From positions 124,001 to 188,000 of the forward strand of contig NZ_PQHZ01000007.1 in the NCBI RefSeq assembly GCF_003385185.1: a stretch of DNA of 64,000 nucleotides. Direction: 5' to 3'. A program made the translations under genes and the position numbers. The notes below the pieces were generated by a model. The model did not search any database and had not been told where the DNA came from. It was given only the letters and a program-made list of their open reading frames with translations. The stretch is from Amycolatopsis palatopharyngis (lineage in GTDB: Bacteria; Actinomycetota; Actinomycetes; Mycobacteriales; Pseudonocardiaceae). This document shows positions 8,334 to 19,800 of this stretch, one piece after another; position 1 is the stretch's first letter, and the number at the start of each line of letters is the position of its first letter.

Positions 8334-10223
8334 ATGAGCGTTACCCGCACTGACCCTGACGTCCACCCCACCGTCGCCGAAGTGACCGCGCGGATCGTCG
8401 CCCGCAGCGCCCACACTCGTAGCGCCTACCTCGGCCGGGTCCATTCCGCGGCCGCCGAGGGCCCTGCCCGTGCCGGGATGGCCTGCAGCAACCTCGCACA
8501 CGGTTTCGCCGCCTGCGAAGGCTCCGACCGGCTCGCCATCCGGGGGCTGCGCAAGCCGGGCATCGCCATCATCTCCGCCTACAACGACCTGCTCTCGGCG
8601 CACCAGCCGTTGCGGGAATTCCCCGAATGGATCAAGCCCGCGACCCGCGAGGCGGGCGGGGTCGCCCAGTTCGCGGGCGGCGTTCCCGCCATGTGCGACG
8701 GCATCACCCAGGGCCGGGCGGGCATGGAGCTGTCGCTGTTCAGCCGCGAGGTGATCGCCATGGCGACCGGCGTGGCGCTCTCGCACGAGATGTTCGATGG
8801 TGCGCTGCTGCTCGGTGTATGCGACAAGATCGTGCCGGGCCTGTTGATCGGTGCGCTCGCCTTCGGGCACCTGCCCGCGATCCTCGTGCCCGCGGGACCG
8901 ATGAGCTCGGGGCTGCCGAACAAGGAGAAGGCGCGGATCCGCCAGCTCTTCGCCGAGGGCAAGGCCACGCGGGAGGATCTGCTGGACGCGGAGTCGGCCT
9001 CGTACCACTCGGCGGGGACCTGCACCTTCTACGGCACCGCGAACTCCAACCAGCTCGTGGTCGAGGTGATGGGCCTGCACCTGCCGGGCGCCAGCTTCGT
9101 CCACCCGGGCACGCCGATGCGCAAGGCGCTCACCGAGGAGGCCGGGCGGCGCATCGTGGAGCTGTCCAGGGGTGAGCAGTACACCCCGATCGGCGAGGTG
9201 ATCGACGAGCGCGCCGTGGTCAACGGCCTGGTCGCGCTGCTCGCGACCGGTGGTTCCACGAACCACACGCTGCACCTCGTCGCGATCGCCGCGGCAGCCG
9301 GAATCCAGCTGACGTGGGACGACTTCGCCGACCTCTCGGCCGTCGTGCCACTGCTCGCCAAGGTGTATCCGAACGGCAGCGCGGACATCAACCACTTCCA
9401 CGCGGCGGGTGGTGTGCAGTTCCTGGTCGGCACCCTGCTCGATGCCGGGATGCTGCACCCGGACGTGCGCACGGTGGCGGGAACCGGCCTGCACCACTAC
9501 CGCAGCGAACCGGTGCTGGACGGGGACAAGCTCGTCTGGCGCGAGGTCGAGACCCGCAGCCTGGACGAGGACGTGTTGCGGCCTGCGGACAATCCGTTCG
9601 CCCCGGACGGCGGCCTGCGCATGGTGTCCGGCAACCTCGGCAGGGCCGTGATCAAGGTGTCGGCCGTGGAGCAGGCGAACCGGACAGTGCGTGCGCCCGC
9701 GCGGGTGTTCACCACGCAGCAGCAGTTCGACGACGCCTTCCGGGCGGGCGAGTTGGATCGCGATGTCGTCGTGGTGATCCGCAACCAGGGTCCGCAGGCC
9801 AACGGGATGCCCGAGCTGCACGGACTCACCCCGGCGCTGGGCGTGCTGATGGATCGCGGCCATCGCGTCGCACTGCTGACCGACGGCCGCATGTCCGGCG
9901 CGTCGGGCAAGGTTCCCGCCGCCATCCAGGTCACCCCGGAAGCGGCGACCGGCGGCCCGCTGGCGCGGGTCGCGGACGGCGACCTGATCACCCTGGACGC
10001 CGAGGCCGGACTGCTGGAAATCGCGGTGGAGGCCACCGAACTGGCGGCAAGGCCACTACTCGACGGCCCGCCCGACGAAAGCGAATGGACTGGAACGGGC
10101 AGGGAACTGTTCGGCGCGCTGCGCCGGGCGGTCGGCCCGGCCGACCAGGGGGCGAGTGTGTTCGGCGGGATGACGTCGGCCCACTTCTCCGCGCGGACCG
10201 ACCTGACGGAGGTGCGAGGATGA
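8334..10223 (+). CDS. edd: 6-phosphogluconate dehydratase
   Basis: First committed enzyme of the Entner-Doudoroff pathway; it dehydrates 6-phosphogluconate to KDPG in the cytosol. Length is 629 aa, usual for the IlvD/Edd family. The Fe-S cysteine contexts are present: [24 protein letters not shown] and [12 protein letters not shown]. The C-terminal [12 protein letters not shown] is the conserved active-site loop. It has a purine-rich GGAGAGG before the ATG. Its stop overlaps the eda start (ATGA), and the pair is divergent from the Sdh1 operon. Confidence 0.95.
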   Translation: MSVTRTDPDVHPTVAEVTARIVARSAHTRSAYLGRVHSAAAEGPARAGMACSNLAHGFAACEGSDRLAIRGLRKPGIAIISAYNDLLSAHQPLREFPEWIKPATREAGGVAQFAGGVPAMCDGITQGRAGMELSLFSREVIAMATGVALSHEMFDGALLLGVCDKIVPGLLIGALAFGHLPAILVPAGPMSSGLPNKEKARIRQLFAEGKATREDLLDAESASYHSAGTCTFYGTANSNQLVVEVMGLHLPGASFVHPGTPMRKALTEEAGRRIVELSRGEQYTPIGEVIDERAVVNGLVALLATGGSTNHTLHLVAIAAAAGIQLTWDDFADLSAVVPLLAKVYPNGSADINHFHAAGGVQFLVGTLLDAGMLHPDVRTVAGTGLHHYRSEPVLDGDKLVWREVETRSLDEDVLRPADNPFAPDGGLRMVSGNLGRAVIKVSAVEQANRTVRAPARVFTTQQQFDDAFRAGELDRDVVVVIRNQGPQANGMPELHGLTPALGVLMDRGHRVALLTDGRMSGASGKVPAAIQVTPEAATGGPLARVADGDLITLDAEAGLLEIAVEATELAARPLLDGPPDESEWTGTGRELFGALRRAVGPADQGASVFGGMTSAHFSARTDLTEVRG

Positions 10224-10846
10224 CCACGAGCGCCGAACTGCTCGAACTTTCGCCGGTGATGCCGGTGGTGGTCGTGGACGAGGTCCGCCACGCGGTACCG
10301 ATCGCCGAGGCACTGCTCGCCGGCGGTATCGGCGTCATCGAACTGACCCTGCGCACCCCGGTCGCACTCGAGGCCATCGCGGCGGTGGCGGCGGAAGTGC
10401 CGGGAATCGTGGTGGGCGCAGGTACCGTCACCACACCGGAGCAGGCCGCTCGCGCGGCCGAAGCCGGCGCGGGCTTCCTGGTCACCCCGGGTTGCACCGA
10501 TGCCGTGCTGGACGCCGCCTTCGCCACCGGGCTGCCGTTCCTGCCGGGCGCCTCCACTGTTTCCGAGGCGATGCGGCTGGCCGAGCGCGGGCTGGACACC
10601 CTGAAGTTCTTTCCCGCAGAGGCCGCGGGGGGTACCGCTTATCTGAAGTCCATCGGCGGTCCGCTACCAGGACTACGCTTCTGCCCTACGGGCGGAATCA
10701 CCGCGGACAATGCGGCGGGCTACCTCGCGCTGGCGAACGTGGGTTGCGTCGGCGGTTCCTGGCTCACACCGAAGGACGCCGTGGCCGAGGGTGACTTCGT
10801 CCGGATCGAGGCGCTGGCGAAGGAGGCCGCCGCGCTGCCCCGGTAA
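10220..10846 (+). CDS. eda: 2-keto-3-deoxy-6-phosphogluconate aldolase
   Basis: Class I aldolase, 208 aa, that splits KDPG into pyruvate and glyceraldehyde-3-phosphate. The Schiff-base lysine lies in [11 protein letters not shown]; the acid/base Glu and phosphate-binding Arg lie in [14 protein letters not shown] and PTGGI are the usual barrel loops. It starts at the ATG overlapping the edd stop, so the two Entner-Doudoroff enzymes are co-translated. The larger reading frame beginning at 9314 lies inside edd and is not real in its first part. Confidence 0.95.
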   Translation: MTTSAELLELSPVMPVVVVDEVRHAVPIAEALLAGGIGVIELTLRTPVALEAIAAVAAEVPGIVVGAGTVTTPEQAARAAEAGAGFLVTPGCTDAVLDAAFATGLPFLPGASTVSEAMRLAERGLDTLKFFPAEAAGGTAYLKSIGGPLPGLRFCPTGGITADNAAGYLALANVGCVGGSWLTPKDAVAEGDFVRIEALAKEAAALPR

Positions 10847-10864
10847 GCACGAGGAGTACCTGCG

Positions 10865-12316
10865 GTGGGATGGGACTGGTTCGCCGACCCGGACTACTGG
10901 GCATCACGGCTGGTCTTCCAGCGGCTGCTGGCGGCCATCTACCTCGTCGCCTTTGTGTGTGCGGCGAACCAGTTCCGCGCCCTGCTCGGCACGAACGGCA
11001 TCACGCCGATCCCCCGCTTCCTGGAGAAGACCTCGTGGCGCCGGTCGCCGAGTGTCTTCCATCTGTACTACTCGGACCGGTTCTTCGCCGTGTTGGCCTG
11101 GACCGGTGTGGCGATCTCGGTGGCGCTGCTGTTCGGTGCCGCCGACTCGGCGCCTGTGTGGGTCACGCTGCTGATCTGGGCCGTTCCTTGGGCGCTGTAT
11201 CTGTCGATCCTCAACGTCGGTCAGGTCTGGTACGGCTTCGGCTGGGAATCGTTGCTGGTGGAGGCCGGGTTCCTGGCGATCTTCCTCGGGCCGGCCGATA
11301 TGGCACCACCGGTGATCGTGCTGTGGTTGCTGCGCTGGCTGCTGTTCCGGGTCGAGTTCGGTGCCGGACTGATCAAGATGCGCGGTGACCGGTGCTGGCG
11401 GGACCTGACCTGTCTGAACTACCACCACGAGACACAGCCGATGCCCGGACCGCTGAGCTGGTACTTCCATCATCTGCCCCGGCCACTGCACAAGGTCGAG
11501 GTGCTCGCGAACCACGCCGCCCAGTTGGTGGTCCCATTCGCCCTGTTCGCTCCGCAGCCGGTGGCGACCGTGGCTGCCGCCATCGTGATCGGCACCCAGG
11601 GCTGGCTGATGCTGAGCGGCAACTTCTCCTGGCTCAACGCGCTCACGATCACCCTCGCGGTTCCCGCCGTCGACGGCAGGTTGCTGGAAGCGGTGCTGCC
11701 CGGCGACCGCCCCGAACTCACGCCGATCCCGTCCTGGTACGGCGCGGTGGTGCTCGCGCTAACCGTTCTGGTGCTGGCTCTGAGCTATCTGCCGGTTCGC
11801 AACCTGGTCGGGAAGCGACAGCTGATGAACGCCAGCTTCACGAGTCTGCGGCTGGTGAACACCTATGGCGCTTTCGGCACGGTCACCCGCACCAGACATG
11901 AGGTCGTGCTGGAAGGCACCGACGCGCCCATCCCCGGTCCCGGCGCCGAATGGCGGGAGTACGAGTTCAAGGGCAAGCCGGGCGACCCGATGCGCCGTCC
12001 GCGTCAGTTCGCGCCGTATCACCTGCGGCTGGACTGGATGATGTGGTTCGCAGCCCTCTCCTCGCGCTATGGCGCTTCCTGGCTGCCCGGCCTGGTCGCG
12101 AAGCTGCTGGCCGGTGACCGGCGGACGATCCGCCTGTTGCGCACGGACCCTTTCGCCGGAACCGCACCGACCTTCGTGCGGGCCCGCCTGTTCTCGTACC
12201 GGTTCTCCACTGCTCGGGAACGGACGGAGACCGGCGCCTGGTGGGTGCGCGAACCCGAACACACGGTCATCCCACCGTGCCGGCTCGCCGAGGACGGCAC
12301 GGCGCAACGGGCCTGA
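10865..12316 (+). CDS. Lipase-maturation-factor family membrane protein
   Basis: 483-aa multi-pass membrane protein of the LMF1/DUF1222 family. Diagnostic stretches are WFADPDYWASRLVFQR at the N-terminus, RCWRDLTCLNYHHETQPMPG, WYFHHLPRPLHKVEVLANH and DWMMWFAA. At least eight hydrophobic segments are visible. In vertebrates the family helps fold secreted lipases; the bacterial role is not established. The start is the GTG at 10865, with GAGGAG about 10 bp upstream. It follows eda by 18 bp on the same strand and may be co-transcribed, but a functional link to the ED pathway is not apparent. Confidence 0.85.
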   Translation: MGWDWFADPDYWASRLVFQRLLAAIYLVAFVCAANQFRALLGTNGITPIPRFLEKTSWRRSPSVFHLYYSDRFFAVLAWTGVAISVALLFGAADSAPVWVTLLIWAVPWALYLSILNVGQVWYGFGWESLLVEAGFLAIFLGPADMAPPVIVLWLLRWLLFRVEFGAGLIKMRGDRCWRDLTCLNYHHETQPMPGPLSWYFHHLPRPLHKVEVLANHAAQLVVPFALFAPQPVATVAAAIVIGTQGWLMLSGNFSWLNALTITLAVPAVDGRLLEAVLPGDRPELTPIPSWYGAVVLALTVLVLALSYLPVRNLVGKRQLMNASFTSLRLVNTYGAFGTVTRTRHEVVLEGTDAPIPGPGAEWREYEFKGKPGDPMRRPRQFAPYHLRLDWMMWFAALSSRYGASWLPGLVAKLLAGDRRTIRLLRTDPFAGTAPTFVRARLFSYRFSTARERTETGAWWVREPEHTVIPPCRLAEDGTAQRA

Positions 12317-12363
12317 CCGCACGTCTCAGGCGGGCATGTGCGACCGCATCCCTGCGCTGCCGA

Positions 12364-12900
12364 TCAGTCGGCCTGGGCGTCATCCAGCATCGTCGCCTCG
12401 GCGCCCGCGATCCGCAGCTCGTCCCGGATCACTGTGTAGGCGAGACCCTGCGGATAGCCCTTACGGCCGAGCATGCCGAGGAGCCGGCGAATCGCGGTCT
12501 GCTCCTCGACGTTGCTCATACTCCGCAACCGCTTGCGGACCAGCTCCCGCGCCCGTTGTTCCTCGGAATCGTGATCGACCTCCTCGGCCGCCTGTGCCGC
12601 GACCTCGCCGTCGACGCCTTTGCGCCGCAGCTCCGCGACCAGCGCCCGCCGCGCCAGGCCCTGATGAGCGTGTCGCGAGCGGACCCAGGATTCCGCGAAC
12701 GCCGTGTCGTCGACCAGTCCGGCGTGATCCAGCTTGGCGAGCATGGTCTCCCGGGTCTCCTCGTCGAAACCCTTGCGGCGCAAGGCCTGACGCAGCTCGT
12801 CCTTACTGCGCGGCCGGACCGCGAGCAGGTCGAAGCAGACCTCCTTGGCCGCTTTCCTGGCCTCATCGGGCGACAACTCGTCCGGATTCAGCTTGGGCAC
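12364..12900 (-). CDS. recX: RecX, RecA regulator
   Basis: 178-aa helical-repeat protein that caps RecA filaments and inhibits recombinase activity. Typical RecX text includes RPRSKDELRQALRRKGF, LDHAGLVDDTAFAESWVRSR and RRALVAELRRKGV. The GTG start at 12900 follows a purine-rich AGGTGGAA. It is downstream of recA on the same strand. Unusually, the 118-bp gap carries a tandem-repeat array beginning right at the recA stop, so the two genes are not overlapped as they are in many bacteria. Confidence 0.93.
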   Translation of the reverse strand: MPKLNPDELSPDEARKAAKEVCFDLLAVRPRSKDELRQALRRKGFDEETRETMLAKLDHAGLVDDTAFAESWVRSRHAHQGLARRALVAELRRKGVDGEVAAQAAEEVDHDSEEQRARELVRKRLRSMSNVEEQTAIRRLLGMLGRKGYPQGLAYTVIRDELRIAGAEATMLDDAQAD

Positions 12901-12950
12901 GGTTCCACCTCGGACACAGTTCTCTCCTCACGCTGAGCCCGCACGCGCTC

Positions 12951-13018
12951 CCGAACTACCAAGTCGGGCGCCGAAACTGCCAACTCGGCCGCCAGAACTG
13001 CCAAGTCGGGTGCGAAAC
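12951..13018 (-). repeat. 21-bp tandem repeat array A, at the recA stop
   Basis: About three degenerate units of a ~21-bp repeat. On the minus strand (recA sense) they read CCCGACTTGGCAGTTC-like and begin at the recA stop codon. The same unit occurs at 21456-21560 (after lhr) and 50278-50363 (at the gltD stop), always in the same orientation relative to the upstream gene. Units are adjacent with no spacers. Function is unknown. Confidence 0.8.
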
Positions 13019-14071
<1,053 letters not shown>

Positions 14072-14398
14072 GAGAATCCACCTCGTTGGTCGGAAGCCTG
14101 TGGGGCTGCTGTGCTGTTTTCGAGTCGGGTCCGACGCTACGGGCGGGGACCGACAGTTCCAGGACTCGATGGCAATCTGTGGATCGTTCGCCCCGGCGCG
14201 AACAACACCATGCTTTATTCAAGAGTCGGGTGATGCACAGTCGCTGGTTCGCCTGCCCTTGGTGTCCCACCTGCATGCGCCCGCCACGAGCTGGCCTCCG
14301 CAAGCTCCGGCCAGCCCCTGTCGACCGCATTGTGCATAACCCTCATCGTAGCCGAACAAGTGTTCGAGCTCGTGAGCGACACGCCCTTGTCGCGGGAT
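14072..14398 (-). promoter_or_regulatory. recA leader with SOS (LexA) box at 14352-14367
   Basis: Non-coding gap upstream of recA. CCGAACAAGTGTTCGA at 14352-14367 fits the actinobacterial LexA consensus TCGAAC-N4-GTTCGA with one mismatch. On the minus strand TTGTTC overlaps the box, with TATGCA 15 bp further on as a possible -10. This implies a long 5' leader of ~250 nt. I see no ORF or other clear signal in the rest of the gap. Confidence 0.75.
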
Positions 14399-14593
14399 TC
14401 AGCGTCGTTCCGCGGGAATCCCGAAATCCGCGCACACCACCTGCCAGATCTGTTTCGCCTGGACACCTGCCTTGAGCGCCTGTTCGACCGTGCGCCCGTC
14501 GAGGCCGCTGAACACATGGTCGCTGACCAGCATCTCGGCACGTACCGAGCCGAACTCCTCCGCCATCTTCTGCCGGAACACCGTGGTACGCAT
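14399..14593 (-). CDS. DUF3046 family protein
   Basis: 64-aa protein (MRTTVFRQKMAEEFGSVRAE at the N-terminus, then VFSGLDGRTVEQALKAG and the Trp-containing QIWQVVCADFGIPAERR). Its length and its position directly upstream of recA match actinobacterial DUF3046 (Rv2738c-like, from memory). It is very short, acidic and helical, with unknown function. A longer reading frame running in from the Hsp70 gene is antisense/shifted and not coding. Being upstream of the SOS box, it is probably not LexA-controlled from that site. Confidence 0.85.
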   Translation of the reverse strand: MRTTVFRQKMAEEFGSVRAEMLVSDHVFSGLDGRTVEQALKAGVQAKQIWQVVCADFGIPAERR

Positions 14594-14636
14594 CGTCAGC
14601 CAGCGTAGCCGGGCCGTCCGGTCGTATCGTGGAGGG

Positions 14637-14762
14637 ATGTTGCTCACCCAGATGGAGATGCCCTCATGGGGCCCGACCGCGCTGACACTCGCCTCGATCG
14701 CGGTCGTGACCTCCGCACTCGTGGTCCTGGTGCGATTCTGGTGGTTCAACAACCGGCGTTGA
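14637..14762 (+). CDS. Putative 41-aa single-pass membrane protein
   Basis: A short frame with one clear transmembrane helix (LTLASIAVVTSALVVLVRFW) and a basic NNRR end. It is divergent from DUF3046 (43-bp gap) and convergent with the Hsp70-like gene. GGAGGG abuts the first ATG, which is too close, but it is well placed for the in-frame ATG at 14652 or 14658, so the start is uncertain. I do not recognise a family. It is kept because of the helix, the purine-rich leader and the lack of an alternative for this gap. Confidence 0.45.
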   Translation: MLLTQMEMPSWGPTALTLASIAVVTSALVVLVRFWWFNNRR

Positions 14763-14787
14763 ATGCCGGTGCACCCGGATCCGCCGA

Positions 14788-16707
14788 TCACTCCCCCGGC
14801 TGGATGTGCTGTTCGAAGTAGTCGGCCAGTTCCGCAGGTGCGGTCGCGGATTCCTGCCCGGTGCTGTTGACCTGGTAGATGAAGCCGGCGAGGGGACGGT
14901 CCGGCACCGAGAAGACCAGGACCGACGAATCCCGTCCACCCGCGGCCGAGTAGCTGCCCTCCAATGCGTTGCCGCGCCACCGCGCCCGCACCATGTCCGC
15001 GCCGCCTGTCCGGTTGAGCAGGCCGCTGGTGTAGCGCTCGAGCTCCGCGGGGGAACTGCCGTGCAGGTAGGTCACCTGTGCCCCGGCCAGACCCGGCGCC
15101 GAACAGGTGACCGAGACGCCGAGGCTCTCCTGGTCCGCCGCGGCGGCCGGACCCGTTCCCATTCCCGGCGTGCACGCGTTGTTCTCGGCGACCGCACCCG
15201 CCAGTTGTCGCAGGCAGCCGGTGAATCCCGCGTCGTCGACCTCGCCGGGCTGCCCGCACTCCTGGGCGGAGTAGGTCCGCACGGAGGGGGACCGGCTGAG
15301 CAGGTAGGTCGCGCCCGCCGCGACCAGCACCAGCAACACGGCCGCGATGCCGGCGAGCACCTTCCCCCTGGAACGCCCCGGTCCGGCCTGCCGCGGTGCC
15401 GGATACGCCGGGAAGGCACTGTGAGCCTGCTGCTGGGCGAGCGCGGGCCGCGGCCCGCTTGGCGGGAAACTCTGTCCTGATCCCGGCGGGCCGAGGTGGC
15501 CCCGCGCGCCGTACGGTCCGTGTGGTTGCCCCGCAGACGCGCCCGGTGGTGCCCCGCCCTGCCGGTGCTGGGTGGGGGCGCCGGACGCCGCCACCTGCCC
15601 CTCCACGTTCTGTGTCCGCATGCTGAGGCCGTCGGCCGAGACGTGGTGCGCACCGAACGCCACCGCGGTCTCCGGCTGGTCGAGACTCGTCGGCAAGACG
15701 CCCAGTTTCTCCGTGATCATCGTGGCCACGAGCGGAAGCCTGCTCGATCCGCCGACCAGGTAGATGCCGCCGAGGTGACTCGGCGAGACCCCGGCCGAGT
15801 GCAGTGTCCTGGTCACCAGCTCCACGCTGCGCAGCAGCGCGGGCCGCACGAGCGCCTCGAGTTCGCCCCTGGTGACCAGCACGTCGGTGAACGGCTCCGG
15901 CATCGGCACCTCGGTCTGCGGATGCCGGGACAACGCCTCCTTCGCGGCCCTGACGTCCTCCTGCAGGGCACGCCGGGTACGACGGTCCGCCGTGGACTCC
16001 GGCCGGAGCAGCCGTTGCCAGCGCTGCGGATCGCGGTGCGAGACCTCCCTGCCTACGTGCACCAGCAGCGCCTGGTCGACGTCGAGCCCGCCGAGATCGG
16101 GCAGCCCGTCCTCGGCCAGTACCGCGAACCCCGACCGCTCCGGGCCGAGAGCGCCGACGACAGCGACGTCGAACGTGCCCGCACCGAGGTCGTAGACCGC
16201 GAGTGCCTGCCCCTGCGCGAGGCCCTTGCCGGGGAAGGACGCGAAGTGGGCCGCGGCGGCCACCGGTTCGGGGACCAGCGAAAGGCCACTGTTCGCGCCG
16301 GCGAGCCGCGCCGCGGACAGCAGCACGTTGCGCCGCACCGGCCCCCACTGCGCGGGATGGGTCAGGCGCACCTCGTCGGGCTGATCGCCGCCGAGCTGGC
16401 GGGAGGTTTCTTCGAACACCCGGCGCAGCACCGCGGCCAGCGCCTCGGTCACCGGGACGATGTCGTCGCCGAGTAGCAGGGTCTGCTCGTCGACCCGGCG
16501 CTTGGGATTCGGCTCGAACCGGGTGGGATCGAGCCGCGCCCTGCGTTCGGCGTCCCTGCCGACCATGAGCGTGCCGTCGGAGTCCGCGAACACCGCGGAG
16601 GGCATGGTCGCCGAGCCGTCCACCTCGACGACCCTCGGCGGACGGCCGTGCGCGGACAGCACGGCGACGGTGTTCGACGTCCCGAGATCCACCGAAAGGA
16701 TCCGCAC
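14788..16707 (-). CDS. Hsp70-like ATPase with transmembrane segment and extracytoplasmic C-terminus
   Basis: 639 aa. The N-terminal ~370 residues are an actin/Hsp70 ATPase: phosphate-1 loop DLGTSNT (7-13), AVYDLGAGTFDVAVV as phosphate-2, and YLVGGSSRLPLV as the adenosine motif. Instead of a substrate-binding domain there is a Pro/Gln/Gly-rich linker, a single transmembrane helix (about 450-470, VLAGIAAVLLVLVAAGATYLL) and a ~160-residue outer domain with several cysteines. The start is the GTG at 16707 with GGGAG upstream; the frame continuing to 17064 overlaps the divergent lhr gene. A canonical chaperone role is doubtful; it may couple cytosolic ATP state to the envelope. Confidence 0.85.
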   Translation of the reverse strand: MRILSVDLGTSNTVAVLSAHGRPPRVVEVDGSATMPSAVFADSDGTLMVGRDAERRARLDPTRFEPNPKRRVDEQTLLLGDDIVPVTEALAAVLRRVFEETSRQLGGDQPDEVRLTHPAQWGPVRRNVLLSAARLAGANSGLSLVPEPVAAAAHFASFPGKGLAQGQALAVYDLGAGTFDVAVVGALGPERSGFAVLAEDGLPDLGGLDVDQALLVHVGREVSHRDPQRWQRLLRPESTADRRTRRALQEDVRAAKEALSRHPQTEVPMPEPFTDVLVTRGELEALVRPALLRSVELVTRTLHSAGVSPSHLGGIYLVGGSSRLPLVATMITEKLGVLPTSLDQPETAVAFGAHHVSADGLSMRTQNVEGQVAASGAPTQHRQGGAPPGASAGQPHGPYGARGHLGPPGSGQSFPPSGPRPALAQQQAHSAFPAYPAPRQAGPGRSRGKVLAGIAAVLLVLVAAGATYLLSRSPSVRTYSAQECGQPGEVDDAGFTGCLRQLAGAVAENNACTPGMGTGPAAAADQESLGVSVTCSAPGLAGAQVTYLHGSSPAELERYTSGLLNRTGGADMVRARWRGNALEGSYSAAGGRDSSVLVFSVPDRPLAGFIYQVNSTGQESATAPAELADYFEQHIQPGE

Positions 16708-16845
16708 AGCTCTCCCTGTCGCCCTGTTCCCACCCTGCTGGTATCCGCCGCAGATGCTGCCATGCCGGGCCGGGACCTGCGGACGGACCATCACAGATCG
16801 GGTCCCCGGGCTGAGAATGTCGGTACCTGGACCGATGATGGACCA

Positions 16846-19800
16846 GTGGGCGACGTACTTGACCTCTTCTCCCCCGCGACCAGGGACTGGTTCGCGGGGG
16901 CCTTCGCCGCACCCACCGCCGCCCAGGAGGGCGCGTGGCGTGCGGCGCACGGGCGGCAGCACGCCCTCGTGGTCGCACCGACCGGGTCGGGCAAGACGCT
17001 CGCCGCGTTCCTCTGGGCGCTGGACCGGCTCGCCGTGGAAGGGCCTCCCGAACAGGCCGCACACCGCTGCAGGGTGCTCTACGTCTCCCCGCTCAAGGCG
17101 CTCGCGGTGGACGTCCAGCGCAACCTGCGCGCGCCGCTGGCCGGAATCTCACAGGCGTCGCGGCGACTCGGGCTCGAACCGCCGGACATCACCGTCGGCA
17201 TGCGCACCGGCGACACCCCGGCCGCGGAACGGCGTTCGTTCACCCGCACGCCGCCCGACGTGCTGGTGACCACCCCGGAGTCGTTGTTCCTGCTGCTCAC
17301 CTCCGCCGCGCGGGAGTCGTTGCGCGGCGTCGAAACCGTGATCGTCGACGAGGTACACGCGGTCGCGGGCACCAAACGCGGCGCGCATCTCGCACTGTCG
17401 CTGGAACGCCTGGACGAGTTGCTGCCGAGGCAGGCACAGCGGATCGGGCTCTCGGCCACCGTCCGGCCGGTGGACGAGGTCAGCTCGTTCCTCGCAGGCG
17501 GCAGGCCGGTCACCGTGGTACAGCCGGAGACCGCGAAGACCATCGAGGTCAAGGTGGAGGTCCCGGTCGAGGACATGGCCTCGCTCGACGCGCCGTCGAG
17601 CGAGGCCGACCAGGAACTGGCGGAGACGCCAGGAGCCGAGGTGCGGCGGCCCTCCATCTGGCCCGCCGTCGAACAGCGAATACTCGAACTCGTCCTCGCG
17701 CATCGCTCCACCATCGTCTTCGCCAACTCCCGCAGGCTCACCGAACGACTCACGGCCCGGTTGAACGAGCTCGCGGCCGAGGCGGCCGAGATGTCTGCCG
17801 GGGCCGAGGCAGGCGAACAACGGGACCGGTTCCCCGCCGAAGCCGTCGGCCAGTCCGGGGTCAGCACCGGGGCCGCGGCCACCGTGGCCAAAGCCCACCA
17901 CGGGTCCATGTCCCGCGAGCAGCGCACGCTCGTCGAGGAAGAGCTGAAGTCCGGCAGGCTGGCCTGCGTCGTCGCCACCTCGTCCCTGGAACTGGGGATC
18001 GACATGGGCGCGGTCGATCTCGTTGTGCAGGTCGAGGCGCCGCCCACCGTCGCCTCCGGCCTGCAGCGGGTCGGCAGGGCCGGCCACCACGTCGGTGCCG
18101 TGTCATCCGGGGTGATGTTCCCCAAGTTCCGCGGTGACCTCGTCTCCTGCGCGGTGGTGGCGGAGCGGATGGCCGCGGGGCGGATCGAGTCGCTGAAGTA
18201 CCCTCGCAACCCGCTCGACGTGCTGGCCCAGCAGGTCGTGGCCATGGTCGCGCTGGAGCCGAGAACGGTGACGGATCTCGCGGCCACGGTCCGCAGGGCC
18301 GCGCCGTTCGCCGCACTGCCGGACGACGCGCTGCAGGCCGTGCTGGACATGCTGGCCGGGCGCTATCCCAGCGAGGAGTTCGGTGAACTGCGTCCGCGGA
18401 TCACCTGGGACCGGGTCACCGGAGAGCTGAACGGGCGCCCCGGCGCACAACGCCTCGCGGTCACCTCCGGCGGCACCATCCCGGATCGGGGACTGTTCAC
18501 GGTCATGACACCGGGCAGCGAGGGCAGGCCGGGCAGCCGGGTGGGAGAACTCGACGAGGAGATGGTGTACGAGTCCCGGGTCGGGGACACCGTGCTGCTG
18601 GGAACCTCGTCCTGGCGGGTCACCGACATCACCCACGACCGCGTGATCGTGGTGCCCGCGCCGGGCGAGCCGGCCCGGATGCCGTTCTGGAAGGGCGACA
18701 CCATCGGACGCCCCCTCGAACTGGGGCGCGCACTCGGCGCCTTCGTCCGCGAGGTGTCCGATTCGGACACCGAAACCGCGATGCGCAGAGCCGCCGCGGC
18801 CGGCCTCGACGAACGCGCGCAGCGCAACCTCGTCAGCTACCTGGACGAGCAGCGCACCGCGACCCGGCACGTGCCGCACGACCGCACGATGCTGCTGGAG
18901 CGGTTCCGCGACGAGCTGGGCGACTGGCGCGTCGTGTTGCATTCGCCGTTCGGCGCGCAGGTCAACGCCCCCTGGGCGCTGGCGATCGCCGCGCGCCTGC
19001 GGGAGAACCGGGGAGTCGATGCCCAGGTGGCGCACTCCGACGACGGGATCGTGCTGCGCGTGCCGGACGCACTGGACCCAGACGGCGCCGAGGTCGTGAT
19101 CGGCGCGGACGACGTGCTGCTCGACCCGGAGGAGGTCGAACAGATCATCGTCGCGGAGGTCGGCGGATCGGCCCTGTTCGCGGCCCGCTTCCGCGAGTGC
19201 GCGGCGCGGTCTCTGCTCCTGCCGCGACGGAACCCTGGGAAACGAAGTCCACTGTGGCAGCAGCGCCAGCGCTCCGCGCAGTTGCTCGGCGTCGCGTCGA
19301 AGTACGAGCGGTTCCCCGTCGTACTCGAGGCCATGCGGGAGTGCCTGCAGGACGTATACGACGTCGGTGGGCTGCGCGAGCTGATGTCCGATGTCCGCGC
19401 GCGCCGCATCCGGGTGGTGGAGGTCGAGACGCAGGCCGCTTCGCCCTTCGCGCGGAGTCTGCTGTTCGGCTACGTCGGCATGTTCCTGTACGAGACGGAC
19501 GCACCGCTCGCGGAACGCAGGGCGGCGGCTCTGGCACTGGACTCAGCCCTGCTGGCGGAACTGCTCGGCACCGAGGCGATCCGCGAACTGCTCGACGCCG
19601 ATGTGGTCGCTTCGGTGGAGCGCACACTGCAACGGCTGGAACCCGACCGCCACGCGCGCGACGCCGAGGACGCCGCCGACTTCTTGCGGCTGCTCGGCGA
19701 TCTGACGGTCACCGAGGCCGCGGAGCGCGGGGTGGCCGAGGAGTGGCTGCTGGAGCTGGAGGCGACACGCCGGGCCATCCGGGTGCGGATCGGGGGCGAG

